This document shows positions 26,341 to 33,343 of a stretch of 36,054 nt of DNA, one piece after another. The notes below the pieces were generated by a model. That model was given only the letters and a program-made list of their open reading frames with translations, did no database searches and was not told the origin of the DNA. Every line of letters begins with the position of its first letter. Within the stretch, counting starts at the first letter, position 1. The stretch covers positions 1 through 36,054 of the forward strand of contig NZ_AZQP01000030.1 of assembly GCF_000601455.1 (NCBI RefSeq). The letters are read 5' to 3'. Both the position numbers and the translations under genes were made by a program. Source of the stretch: Fervidicella metallireducens AeB (GTDB lineage: Bacteria; Bacillota; Clostridia; Clostridiales; Caloramatoraceae).

Positions 26341-28046
26341 ACTTCTTTCCAACACCTTATCCAGATGAAATATTATATAGTACATTGGCACGGTATTGCA
26401 TGAGAAGCGGGAATATAAGAGAAATACACAACTTTGAGGACTTGTTTGGAACAAGGAACTATATAGCAGCAATGGAACTGCCTACACAACTGAATGCATT
26501 AATCGAAAATATGCCTGTAAATACAAAATATACAGCAGAATACTTTATCTTTAAGCACACCTTATTTCCTTTTCTTGCAGCATTTATTCCTCAAAAGCGG
26601 GCTGATAAAATAATTCAAACTATAAGAAACGGTGAGGGTGCTGTTTCCTACATAAGAGTAGGTTTAATATCAAATTCCATTACCTTAAATAAGTATTTTA
26701 GATTTTGCCCCGAATGCTTCAAAGAAGATATAGAGGCATGCGGGGAAACATACTGGCATAGAAGCCATCAGGTTACAGGGGTATTTGTATGTTCTAAACA
26801 TAAAATACCCCTATATAATAGTACGGAACTTATAAGAGCAGGAAACAGACAGAGATTTATTAGTGCATCTAAGGAGAATTGTAAAGTAGAAAAAGAAATA
26901 AATTACCCAGATGATTTAATGGAGAAGATGCTTTGGATGCAAGAGGATGCAGAAATACTTTTAAACAATCAGTTTGGATTTAAAGAGCCTGAATGGTTTC
27001 AAAGTCAGTTTCGGGTTAAGTTAGTTGAAAAAGGCTATGCAAGAATGAACAACTATATTCATCAGAAGAAATTAAAGCAAGGTTTTGTAGACTTTTACGG
27101 ACATGAATATTTAAAACTTGTTCAATCTCCTGTATCAAATAATAGTGGAGGTTGGCTATCAGATATGATACGAAAAAATAATAGAACAACTTATACAGTA
27201 AGATATCTATTATTAGCGAGGTTTCTTGATATTCCTGTCGCTGATTTGTTTAATATAAAACTTGGTTTTAATGATGAAGATGAGAATAATATTGATACTT
27301 ATCAGGAACTGTGGGACCAGAGACTGATAGAACTTGCCCAGTCAGGATTATCGATTAGAAAAATTGCAGAAGTATTAAAATCATCCACCAAGACAATTAG
27401 AAAAAGTATCGATAGACTTGGAATTGAAGCATTTTGGAAATTTAACGGCGGTGGAAAATACCTTCACAAGAAGTATACCGATACTGAAGAATTTAAAATA
27501 AAAAGAGAAAAGTATAGAGAAAAATGGCGTAAACTTCACGCCCAATATCCCGATAAAAGTAGTAATCAGATAAGAAGAAATAATGATGGATTATATGATT
27601 GGCTGAAAAAATATGATGTTAAATGGCTGGAAGGGAACTACCGCAGGATAAAAACATCAGTAAAGACTGTTGATTGGGCTAAAAGGGATGCTGAACTACT
27701 TCCAAGAGTGAAGGAAGTGGTAAAGGAAATGAAAGAAGGTAAGCCTGAGCGTATAACTTGGACAACGATAGGGAGTAAACTAGGGATTAGCGGATGGCTT
27801 TCTAAAAAGAGAGAAAAACTACCGTTAATTAAGGTATATATAGAATCCGAAGTTGAAAGTATAGAAGAATTTTATATAAGAAAAATTAAATGGGCTGTAG
27901 AAGAATTAGAAATGCAGGGAAAAGAAATAACGCTATGGAGTTTAGCAGAAACAGCAGGAGTAAAGCCAAGGTATATGGGAAGGATTTATAAGGAAATTAA
28001 TCAAATATTAGATAGTAGGGGATGTAGTTGTAATTTTAAATGGTAG
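26337..28046 (+). CDS. tnsD: TnsD/TniQ-family target-site selector
   Basis: 569 residues from a GTG that overlaps the tnsC stop. The N-terminal TniQ domain starts FFPTPYPDEILYSTLARY and holds a zinc finger: Cys124 and Cys127 (FCPEC), YWHRSHQ, and Cys152-x2-His155 (CSKHK). After residue 330 comes a helix-turn-helix-like segment (SIRKIAEVLKSSTKTIRKSI), and the long, basic C-terminal half suits site-specific DNA binding, as in Tn7 TnsD rather than the short TniQ of CRISPR-linked elements. Its frame is complete. By position, it would recognise the 3' end of recR (inference). No CRISPR array or cas gene is nearby. Confidence 0.93.
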   Translation: MNFFPTPYPDEILYSTLARYCMRSGNIREIHNFEDLFGTRNYIAAMELPTQLNALIENMPVNTKYTAEYFIFKHTLFPFLAAFIPQKRADKIIQTIRNGEGAVSYIRVGLISNSITLNKYFRFCPECFKEDIEACGETYWHRSHQVTGVFVCSKHKIPLYNSTELIRAGNRQRFISASKENCKVEKEINYPDDLMEKMLWMQEDAEILLNNQFGFKEPEWFQSQFRVKLVEKGYARMNNYIHQKKLKQGFVDFYGHEYLKLVQSPVSNNSGGWLSDMIRKNNRTTYTVRYLLLARFLDIPVADLFNIKLGFNDEDENNIDTYQELWDQRLIELAQSGLSIRKIAEVLKSSTKTIRKSIDRLGIEAFWKFNGGGKYLHKKYTDTEEFKIKREKYREKWRKLHAQYPDKSSNQIRRNNDGLYDWLKKYDVKWLEGNYRRIKTSVKTVDWAKRDAELLPRVKEVVKEMKEGKPERITWTTIGSKLGISGWLSKKREKLPLIKVYIESEVESIEEFYIRKIKWAVEELEMQGKEITLWSLAETAGVKPRYMGRIYKEINQILDSRGCSCNFKW

Positions 28047-28100
28047 GTATAGGTCATATATAAGGATAACAAGTTTCTTTATGTGGTTTCTATATGAAGT

Positions 28101-28391
28101 ATGAATAATAAATTTATATTATGGGAAATAGAGGAAATTGAAGATTCATATCGAATAATATACTATAAAGAGTATTTTTTGTCAGTAACTTTTAGAAGGT
28201 TGGGGTGGATAAGGATGGATGATAAATCTTTTGCATCTGAAATATTGGAGAAAACAATAGATAAACTAAATCTACAACAAGATTGGTTACAGGAGTATAG
28301 TAATATTTTTAAAGACTTGTTTGAACAAAATAAATATGATAATCAGGAGGAGATTTATAAGGCAATTGAGCAGGGGGTTAACAAAATATGA
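28101..28391 (+). CDS. small acidic partner of the ABC ATPase (96 aa), unknown
   Basis: 96 residues: an N-terminal beta-rich part (FILWEIEEIEDSYRIIYYKE) and a helical, acidic C-terminal part (about 45-96). No recognised family. It overlaps the next gene by four bases (ATGA), so the two are translationally coupled and their products probably act together. Placement as transposon cargo resembles small middle components of ABC-ATPase conflict systems, but this assignment is only by analogy. Confidence 0.7.
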   Translation: MNNKFILWEIEEIEDSYRIIYYKEYFLSVTFRRLGWIRMDDKSFASEILEKTIDKLNLQQDWLQEYSNIFKDLFEQNKYDNQEEIYKAIEQGVNKI

Positions 28392-30787
28392 TAAAAAGTA
28401 TTGAGATTGAGAATTTAAGGGGAATAAGGTGTAATACATATTTAGATTTAGATAACAAATCTTTAATTATTTTTGGTGAAAATGGTAAAGGTAAAAGTTC
28501 AATTATTGATGGTATTGAATATGCATTAACAAAGGATATTAAGCATATTTCATCATCATGTAGGGAAGTATCATTACAAAAACATGCTCCTAATATATCC
28601 GCAGGTTTTCAAGATATAAAGGTTCAAGTGGAGTTTAAGGACGGGAGTATATTATCCAACCGAGAAGAACCTAAAAAGGATACATTAGCATATAAAATAA
28701 ATAATAGCGTAACAGGAAACATAAATATTTTAAGACGTTCTCAACTATTAAACGCAGTTTTTGCTCAACCCAAGGAAAGATATGATTTATTAAAACAATT
28801 CTTACCACTTGTTGAAATAAATAAATTCGAAAATGCTTCTAAAGGGGTAGTTGATAAGTTTCAAGAGGAATTAAGTAATCTCCAAACAGAGATTGTTAAT
28901 CATAAGAAGAGTATTCAGGCTACTCTTGATATAAAGGATTTAAATTCAGTTACTACTGACAATATTACCTCAATACTTATAGATAGAGGCAAGCAATTTA
29001 ATTTAGAAGTTCTAAAGAATTTAGAGGAAATACCAGAATACATAAAAAAAGTTGATGATTATGTAAAAAGCATGGGTAATATAAGTCAGGATGTAGTTAT
29101 AAGAGGTCTTTTAAATTTATTAAATGAAGTAATTGATAAAAAATCACCTGAACAGTTTGCAAAAATAATTTTCGATAATATCAACTCAAAACTTGATTTG
29201 GTTCAGAAACAAATGATTGTTTTTTATGAGGAATTTCTTACTACTGGTATTCGATGGTTACAGGAAGATAATAAATCATTATGCCCATTTTGTGAAAGTC
29301 CGATAGATGTATCAAGTGTTATAGAAAGAGTAAATAAGAGAATAGATGAAAATTCAGAGTATTCAACAATTAAAAAGGAATTCCAAAGAGATTATGATAT
29401 ATTGCAGTCAGAACTTAAATGGTGGAAAGATAATGTAGTTAAGATTAGAAGTATAAATAAAGAACTTAACGATGAAAATATTGAATATTTATGTAAGATA
29501 ATTGAGGATAATATTGAAAAGTTCATAAAATTAGTTCCTAAAAGTATACAAGAAAATATTATTGAAAAGAATTTACCAAATTGGGACCAATCTATTTATC
29601 AAAATGCCAATCATCTAAAAAATAAGTATATCAACAAGGTGCTTCCAAATAATACTGTATTATTAGTTGACCAAGCAATTAGATTGAAAAATGACTTAAA
29701 AGTTGTACATGATAATTTTATACATTTAAATAAGAAAACTAATAAATATAATCTTTTAAATAAAAAATATATAATTACTAAGCAATTTTATGAAGAATTA
29801 GTTCGTCAGCGTAAAAGTTCTGTACAAGAAATATACAATGATATTAGAGAAGATATTAATAGTTACTATAATAGTATGCATCCTGAAGAAAATATAGGTG
29901 GTATTGATTTAAAAATAAAAGATTCTTCAAGCAAGGGAAGTGCCATAATAGAAGCAAGTTTCTATGAGAAGGATGGTGAGGACCCAAGAGCATATTATAG
30001 TGAAGCACATCTTGATACTTTAGGATTGTCGATATTCTTAGCATTATATAAGAGAGAATGTTTGAAAAATAAGGAGTTAAAATTTTTAATTTTAGATGAT
30101 ATATTTACATCAGTTGATGCTGCACATAGAATCAATATAATAAATCTTATTTTTTCTGAATTTAAAGAACATCAATTAATTATTACAACTCACGATATTG
30201 TTTTATATAGAGAAATTCTTGAGTTAGAAAAACTGTACGGTGGAAATAGTAAGTTTAAAAATATTGAAATATGCGAGTGGGTGAAAGACGAGGGACCTAT
30301 ACTAGATGATACTAGGTCTGAAATTGAAAAGTTAATACAACTTTCTAATAATCACAAAACAGACAAAAGTATCCTTGCTTCTGTGACGGGTATTTTCTTA
30401 GAATTACTCTTATCAAAGTTACGATATTCTTTGCAGTTATCGATTCCTGCTAAGTATCAGGATAAATATACAATTGCTGATATTTGGAATAATCTATATT
30501 CAAAACTAAAGAAGAATAAAGAATTTTATAATTTAAACTCAAAAGTATTGGATGCTATAAATAGTTCTAAATTTATAAGAAATACAAATGGGTGTCATTA
30601 CAATGAGTGGGCACAAGGAGTATCTAAGGATGAAATAAAACAGTTTACAAATAATGTAATAAGTTTTTATGAGATAATATATTGTAGTAATTGTAATTCC
30701 TTAATAAAAAAGAGTAATGATAATGAAGATTATCAATGTAATTGTTCAAGGTTACAATATCAAAAAAGCAAATTGTTAATTTCATAA
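28388..30787 (+). CDS. SbcC/RloC-like ABC ATPase with CxxC hook and zinc-ribbon tail
   Basis: 799 residues. N-terminal half of an ABC ATPase head: IEIENLRGI and Walker A GENGKGKS (30-37). Two coiled-coil arms follow, meeting at a hook CPFC (Cys299, Cys302), as in Rad50-type proteins. The C-terminal head part has a signature-like region near Ser538 (YSEAHLDTLGLS), Walker B FLILDD (Asp570, Asp571) and the H-loop His602 (LIITTHD). A further 180 residues end with RNTNGCHYNEWA and a possible zinc ribbon (CSNCNSLI, CNC). Such ATPases are known in DNA repair and in phage-defence systems. As Tn7-like cargo behind a coupled small gene, defence is a reasonable but unproven guess. No nuclease domain was recognised. 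Confidence 0.85.
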   Translation: MIKSIEIENLRGIRCNTYLDLDNKSLIIFGENGKGKSSIIDGIEYALTKDIKHISSSCREVSLQKHAPNISAGFQDIKVQVEFKDGSILSNREEPKKDTLAYKINNSVTGNINILRRSQLLNAVFAQPKERYDLLKQFLPLVEINKFENASKGVVDKFQEELSNLQTEIVNHKKSIQATLDIKDLNSVTTDNITSILIDRGKQFNLEVLKNLEEIPEYIKKVDDYVKSMGNISQDVVIRGLLNLLNEVIDKKSPEQFAKIIFDNINSKLDLVQKQMIVFYEEFLTTGIRWLQEDNKSLCPFCESPIDVSSVIERVNKRIDENSEYSTIKKEFQRDYDILQSELKWWKDNVVKIRSINKELNDENIEYLCKIIEDNIEKFIKLVPKSIQENIIEKNLPNWDQSIYQNANHLKNKYINKVLPNNTVLLVDQAIRLKNDLKVVHDNFIHLNKKTNKYNLLNKKYIITKQFYEELVRQRKSSVQEIYNDIREDINSYYNSMHPEENIGGIDLKIKDSSSKGSAIIEASFYEKDGEDPRAYYSEAHLDTLGLSIFLALYKRECLKNKELKFLILDDIFTSVDAAHRINIINLIFSEFKEHQLIITTHDIVLYREILELEKLYGGNSKFKNIEICEWVKDEGPILDDTRSEIEKLIQLSNNHKTDKSILASVTGIFLELLLSKLRYSLQLSIPAKYQDKYTIADIWNNLYSKLKKNKEFYNLNSKVLDAINSSKFIRNTNGCHYNEWAQGVSKDEIKQFTNNVISFYEIIYCSNCNSLIKKSNDNEDYQCNCSRLQYQKSKLLIS

Positions 30788-30868
30788 CTGTTGGATTGTG
30801 TGTTGGAGTCAAATGAAAACATTTATTCATAATATCATCAAGCTTTAAAACCTTTTTTTCCTTAACAC

Positions 30869-31168
30869 TGTATCTATATCTCCATTAAATAAACTTCTTT
30901 CATTTTGTAAATTCTTTTTAAAATGCAAATAAAGTTCTTGCAGAAAACATGGTTTATTAGGGTCAAGAAAAGCCCTGTAAGCCATTTTTTTAGAAGTTTT
31001 AAGGGATAAGGAACAAGGAATAAGGCTCGAACCCAGTAAAATCAATAGATTAGAAGAAATCATGAGAGAAAAAATGGAGAGGAGAAATGGAAATAAAACT
31101 CCTTAATCCTTCCCCCTTAACCCTTTTCCCTACAAGCACTTTATTTTCATTTTTTGCCCCAAAAATTG
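30869..31168 (+). repeat. second copy of the recR-proximal transposon end
   Basis: From 30885 to 31168 this repeats 22615-22797 in the same orientation (TAAATAAACTTCTTTCATTTTG, CAGAAAACATGGTTTATTAGGG, AGCACTTTATTTTCATTTT), with an extra segment of about 105 bases near 31028-31133 that contains purine- and pyrimidine-rich inverted stretches. TGTAT at 30869 could be its terminus, as TGTAT is at 22607. Confidence 0.7.
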
Positions 31169-31323
31169 AGGAATGAAAGGACTTTAAGAGATAGGAAACA
31201 GGAAAAAGGGTACAAATGGGAAATAAGGGATAAGATAACAGGGCGGTGGTATCAAGGGTTTGAGGGGTGTTGGTGAAAGGAGTTTATTTGAAAAAGGAAA
31301 GAAGTTTGTTTGGATTACATACA
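31168..31323 (-). repeat. distal transposon end, inverted TnsB-like sites
   Basis: On the reverse strand it reads from the end TGTATGTAATCC, then ACAAACTTCTTTCCTTTTTC (complement of 31286-31309), AAATAAACTCCTTTCACC (31273-31290) and CTTAAAGTCCTTTCATT (31172-31188). These are in inverted orientation to the sites at 22619-22642, as required of transposon ends. Confidence 0.7.
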
Positions 31324-31377
31324 GATAAATTTAATTTTGTATGAGTTATAAGAATTTTATATAATTTAATATATTAT

Positions 31378-31430
31378 AAAAAAGACCATAGTTCAGGATA
31401 ACAATTTATCTCTGAATAATGGTCTTTTTT
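31378..31430. terminator. strong terminator beyond the transposon
   Basis: AAAAAAGACCAT (31378-31389) pairs with ATGGTCTTTTTT (31419-31430), with inner arms TTCAG/CTGAA. Located between the distal end and yaaL; probably the original recR operon terminator. Confidence 0.85.
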
Positions 31431-31501
31431 ATGGTTACATTGTATATATCAACCTTAAAATGGAAATAATGTATATAGATTCATGTTAAGGGGATGATTA
31501 T

Positions 31502-31768
31502 ATGGAGAATAATGGACAGGTTTCAACTACATGGTTAATAAACAGGGCAATAAAAAGTATCAACAATATCAAGCTATCCAGTGTCAATGAAGATTCAGAA
31601 ATCGTCCGTGAAATACGAGACGCTTTAAATGAGCTGGAAAGTATAAGGATATACTTTGACACAGTTAATGAACCAGACTTAATTGATTATGCTATTTACA
31701 GGGAGAAGGCAGCAATTATAAAACTTTCATATCTATTGAAAAAGGCAAAATGTAAAGCTGGGGCATAA
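31502..31768 (+). CDS. yaaL: DUF2508 (YaaL-like) protein
   Basis: 88 residues. The conserved stretch is YFDTVNEPDLIDYAIYREKA followed by KLSYLLKKAK, as in the YaaL/DUF2508 family. Function unknown. In Bacillus and many clostridia it lies between recR and bofA, so its presence here marks the far side of the insertion. ATG at 31502 follows AAGGGGATG. Confidence 0.88.
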   Translation: MENNGQVSTTWLINRAIKSINNIKLSSVNEDSEIVREIRDALNELESIRIYFDTVNEPDLIDYAIYREKAAIIKLSYLLKKAKCKAGA

Positions 31769-31835
31769 AAAATAATATATACCTTCAATGCTGCATATAT
31801 ATTATTGAGGATATACTGGTATTGGAGGGATAAGT

Positions 31836-32129
31836 GTGCCTTTAAAGTTTGATACAACGGTTGTTGTTTATCTGGGAGTAATTATATTGCTTCTTATAAT
31901 AATATCCATAATAAAAAGTAAAAATAACCCTATTGCGTTAATTATAAAGGGTGGATTTAAAATTATAATTGGCGGAATTGTTATCTGTAGTATAAACTGG
32001 CTAATGAATATACTAGGGGTTAAGATAAGTTTTCCCCTTAATCCAGCTACTGCAGCGATGGTGGGTTTTTTAAATGTTCCTGGATTTATTTTAATGGTAA
32101 TGATTAAATATTTGATTTTTCCATTATAG
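31836..32129 (+). CDS. bofA: pro-sigma-K processing inhibitor BofA
   Basis: 97 residues with two or three membrane segments. The C-terminal part (ITLP-like region here FPLNPATAAMVGFLNVPGF) matches BofA. In Bacillus it holds the SpoIVFB protease inactive in the mother-cell-derived membrane until sigma-K activation; a similar sporulation role is likely. GTG start at 31836 with TTGGAGGGA upstream. Follows yaaL by 67 bases; terminator directly after. Confidence 0.88.
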   Translation: MPLKFDTTVVVYLGVIILLLIIISIIKSKNNPIALIIKGGFKIIIGGIVICSINWLMNILGVKISFPLNPATAAMVGFLNVPGFILMVMIKYLIFPL

Positions 32130-32150
32130 CACCTAAAAAGGTGCTTTTTT
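32128..32150 (+). terminator. terminator after bofA
   Basis: AGCACCT and AGGTGCT arms around AAAA, then TTTTT. Confidence 0.9.
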
Positions 32151-32268
32151 ATGTTTAAAAAGAATTTTTAATTGGAATACTATAACTGTTTAATGTAACG
32201 GAGTTGCTGTTAAATGGTGTTCCTATTTTGTCATGTTATGTTTTTTTTAGTAGGAAAATACCTTAACC

Positions 32269-32297
32269 TTGACATGGAAAAATCACTCTGTTACAAT
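32269..32297 (+). promoter_or_regulatory. promoter of the por operon
   Basis: TTGACA (32269-32274), 17 bases, TACAAT (32292-32297). Transcription would begin near 32304, giving a leader of about 150 bases before porG. Confidence 0.75.
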
Positions 32298-32308
32298 TTA
32301 AATTGTCA

Positions 32309-32417
32309 GCTGTTATATTCAGAAACTTAGCAAAATGGCAATTAATTTGTCTGGAACAATCTATTTTTAGAAAACTGTATTAGAATATAACAGCATTTAA
32401 AAAACTGTTATATAACA
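32309..32417 (+). promoter_or_regulatory. por leader with three competing inverted repeats
   Basis: Segment A GCTGTTATATTC (32309-32320) is the exact complement of B GAATATAACAGC (32383-32394). C, CTGTTATATAAC (32405-32416), can also pair with B over nine bases (ATATAACAG), and itself contains the palindrome TGTTATATAACA. A-B and B-C pairings exclude each other. The segments could be protein sites or an RNA switch; no known riboswitch class was recognised. Confidence 0.5.
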
Positions 32418-32451
32418 ATAACATCTTTTAAGGTGAAGGGAGGATATCCTA

Positions 32452-33021
32452 ATGGCAAAGCTTGTAGAAATCCGTTGGCACGGACGTGGTGGACAAGGCG
32501 CTAAGACAGCTTCATTATTACTAGCTGAAGTTGCATTTAAGACAGGAATGTATATTCAGGGATTTCCTGAATACGGCCCAGAAAGAATGGGTGCTCCAAT
32601 AACAGCATACAACAGAATCAGTGATGAACCACTAAGAGTTCATAGCAATATCTATGAACCAGACTATGTTGTAGTAGTTGACGAAACTCTTATTAAATCT
32701 GTTCCTGTAACAGCAGGATTAAAGAAAGATGGAGCAATAATCGTTAACACTTCAAAGACTCCAGAAGAAATAAGAAAAGAATTAAAGTATGACGGAAGAG
32801 TTTATACAATAGACGCAAGAAAGATTTCAGAAGAAACTCTAGGAGCAAACTTCCCAAATACTCCAATGCTTGCTGCAGTTGTTAAGGTAAGTGGAGTTAT
32901 ATCAGAAGAAGTTCTTTTAAACAACATGGAAGATTCATTTAAGCATAAGTTTGCTAATAAGCCACAGGTTGTTCCAAAGAACATGGAAGCTCTAAAGAGA
33001 TCCCTCCAGGAGGTGAAGTAA
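32452..33021 (+). CDS. porG: pyruvate-type ferredoxin oxidoreductase, gamma subunit
   Basis: 189 residues. The start EIRWHGRGGQGAKTASLLLA and GFPEYGPERMGAP are typical of the gamma subunit of 2-oxoacid:ferredoxin oxidoreductases, the domain III equivalent of the single-chain enzyme. It opens a four-gene operon in the order gamma-delta-alpha-beta. Pyruvate is the likeliest substrate because of the close relation of all four products to archaeal and Thermotoga-type Por, but other 2-oxoacids cannot be excluded. AGGGAGG lies before the ATG. Confidence 0.9.
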   Translation: MAKLVEIRWHGRGGQGAKTASLLLAEVAFKTGMYIQGFPEYGPERMGAPITAYNRISDEPLRVHSNIYEPDYVVVVDETLIKSVPVTAGLKKDGAIIVNTSKTPEEIRKELKYDGRVYTIDARKISEETLGANFPNTPMLAAVVKVSGVISEEVLLNNMEDSFKHKFANKPQVVPKNMEALKRSLQEVK

Positions 33022-33022
33022 C

Positions 33023-33325
33023 ATGAAAGAAAAAATGATGAAAATAACTCCTAACGTTTCATGGAAAGATATTACTCCAGGTGGTGTTATAACTAAATCA
33101 GGTAACGCTGAAGAGTTTAAGACAGGAGACTGGAGATCAATGAAACCAGTTTGGCATGAAGATAAATGTAAGCACTGCATGCTTTGCTGGGTTGTTTGTC
33201 CAGATAACTCAATAATCCCAGAAGACGGAAAAATAAAGGGATTCGATTTTGATCACTGCAAAGGCTGCGGAGTATGTACTAAGCAATGTAAGTTTGGTGC
33301 ACTTGACTTTGTAGTAGAAGAATAA
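33023..33325 (+). CDS. porD: pyruvate-type ferredoxin oxidoreductase, delta subunit (2[4Fe-4S])
   Basis: 100 residues. Two ferredoxin-type cluster motifs: CKHCMLCWVVCP and CKGCGVCTKQC. The subunit passes electrons from the thiamine site to soluble ferredoxin. It starts one base after porG ends. GGAGG overlaps the end of porG as its ribosome site. Confidence 0.93.
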   Translation: MKEKMMKITPNVSWKDITPGGVITKSGNAEEFKTGDWRSMKPVWHEDKCKHCMLCWVVCPDNSIIPEDGKIKGFDFDHCKGCGVCTKQCKFGALDFVVEE

Positions 33326-33343
33326 TTGAGGGGAGGAAACAAA

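Larger units (their letters stand above)
22607..31323 (+). mobile_element. decayed Tn7-like transposon inserted between recR and yaaL
   Basis: About 8.7 kb between recR and the yaaL-bofA pair that normally follows it. Contents in order: terminal repeats, four small orphan genes or remnants, a tnsB C-terminal remnant, a frameshifted tnsC, tnsD/tniQ, a two-gene cargo, and inverted terminal repeats. The ends share ATAAACTTCTTTC-type sites in opposite orientation: 22619-22642 matches the complement of 31286-31309 at 21 of 24 positions, and both ends can be read as TGTAT...ATACA. The order attachment gene, end, tns genes, cargo, other end is that of Tn7 beside glmS. Exact ends are uncertain: I see no 5-bp target duplication. 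tnsA and most of tnsB are absent, so it cannot move by itself. Confidence 0.82.

Noticed and set aside
24299-28046. A CRISPR-associated Tn7-like transposase
   Set aside because: No CRISPR repeats, no cas genes, and the TnsD/TniQ is long with its own DNA-binding half, which fits protein-guided targeting.
30869-31323. Independent MITE with target duplication
   Set aside because: No duplicated flanks (AACAC before, GATAA after), and its ends match those of the larger Tn7-like element.
22597-31328. 5-bp target-site duplication of the Tn7-like element
   Set aside because: TAGGA on one side and GATAA on the other do not match; the exact end or its preservation is uncertain.
32405-32417. Rex repressor box upstream of porG
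   Set aside because: TGTTATATAACA has the half-sites two bases apart; the Rex consensus has TGTTAA and TTAACA separated by four bases.
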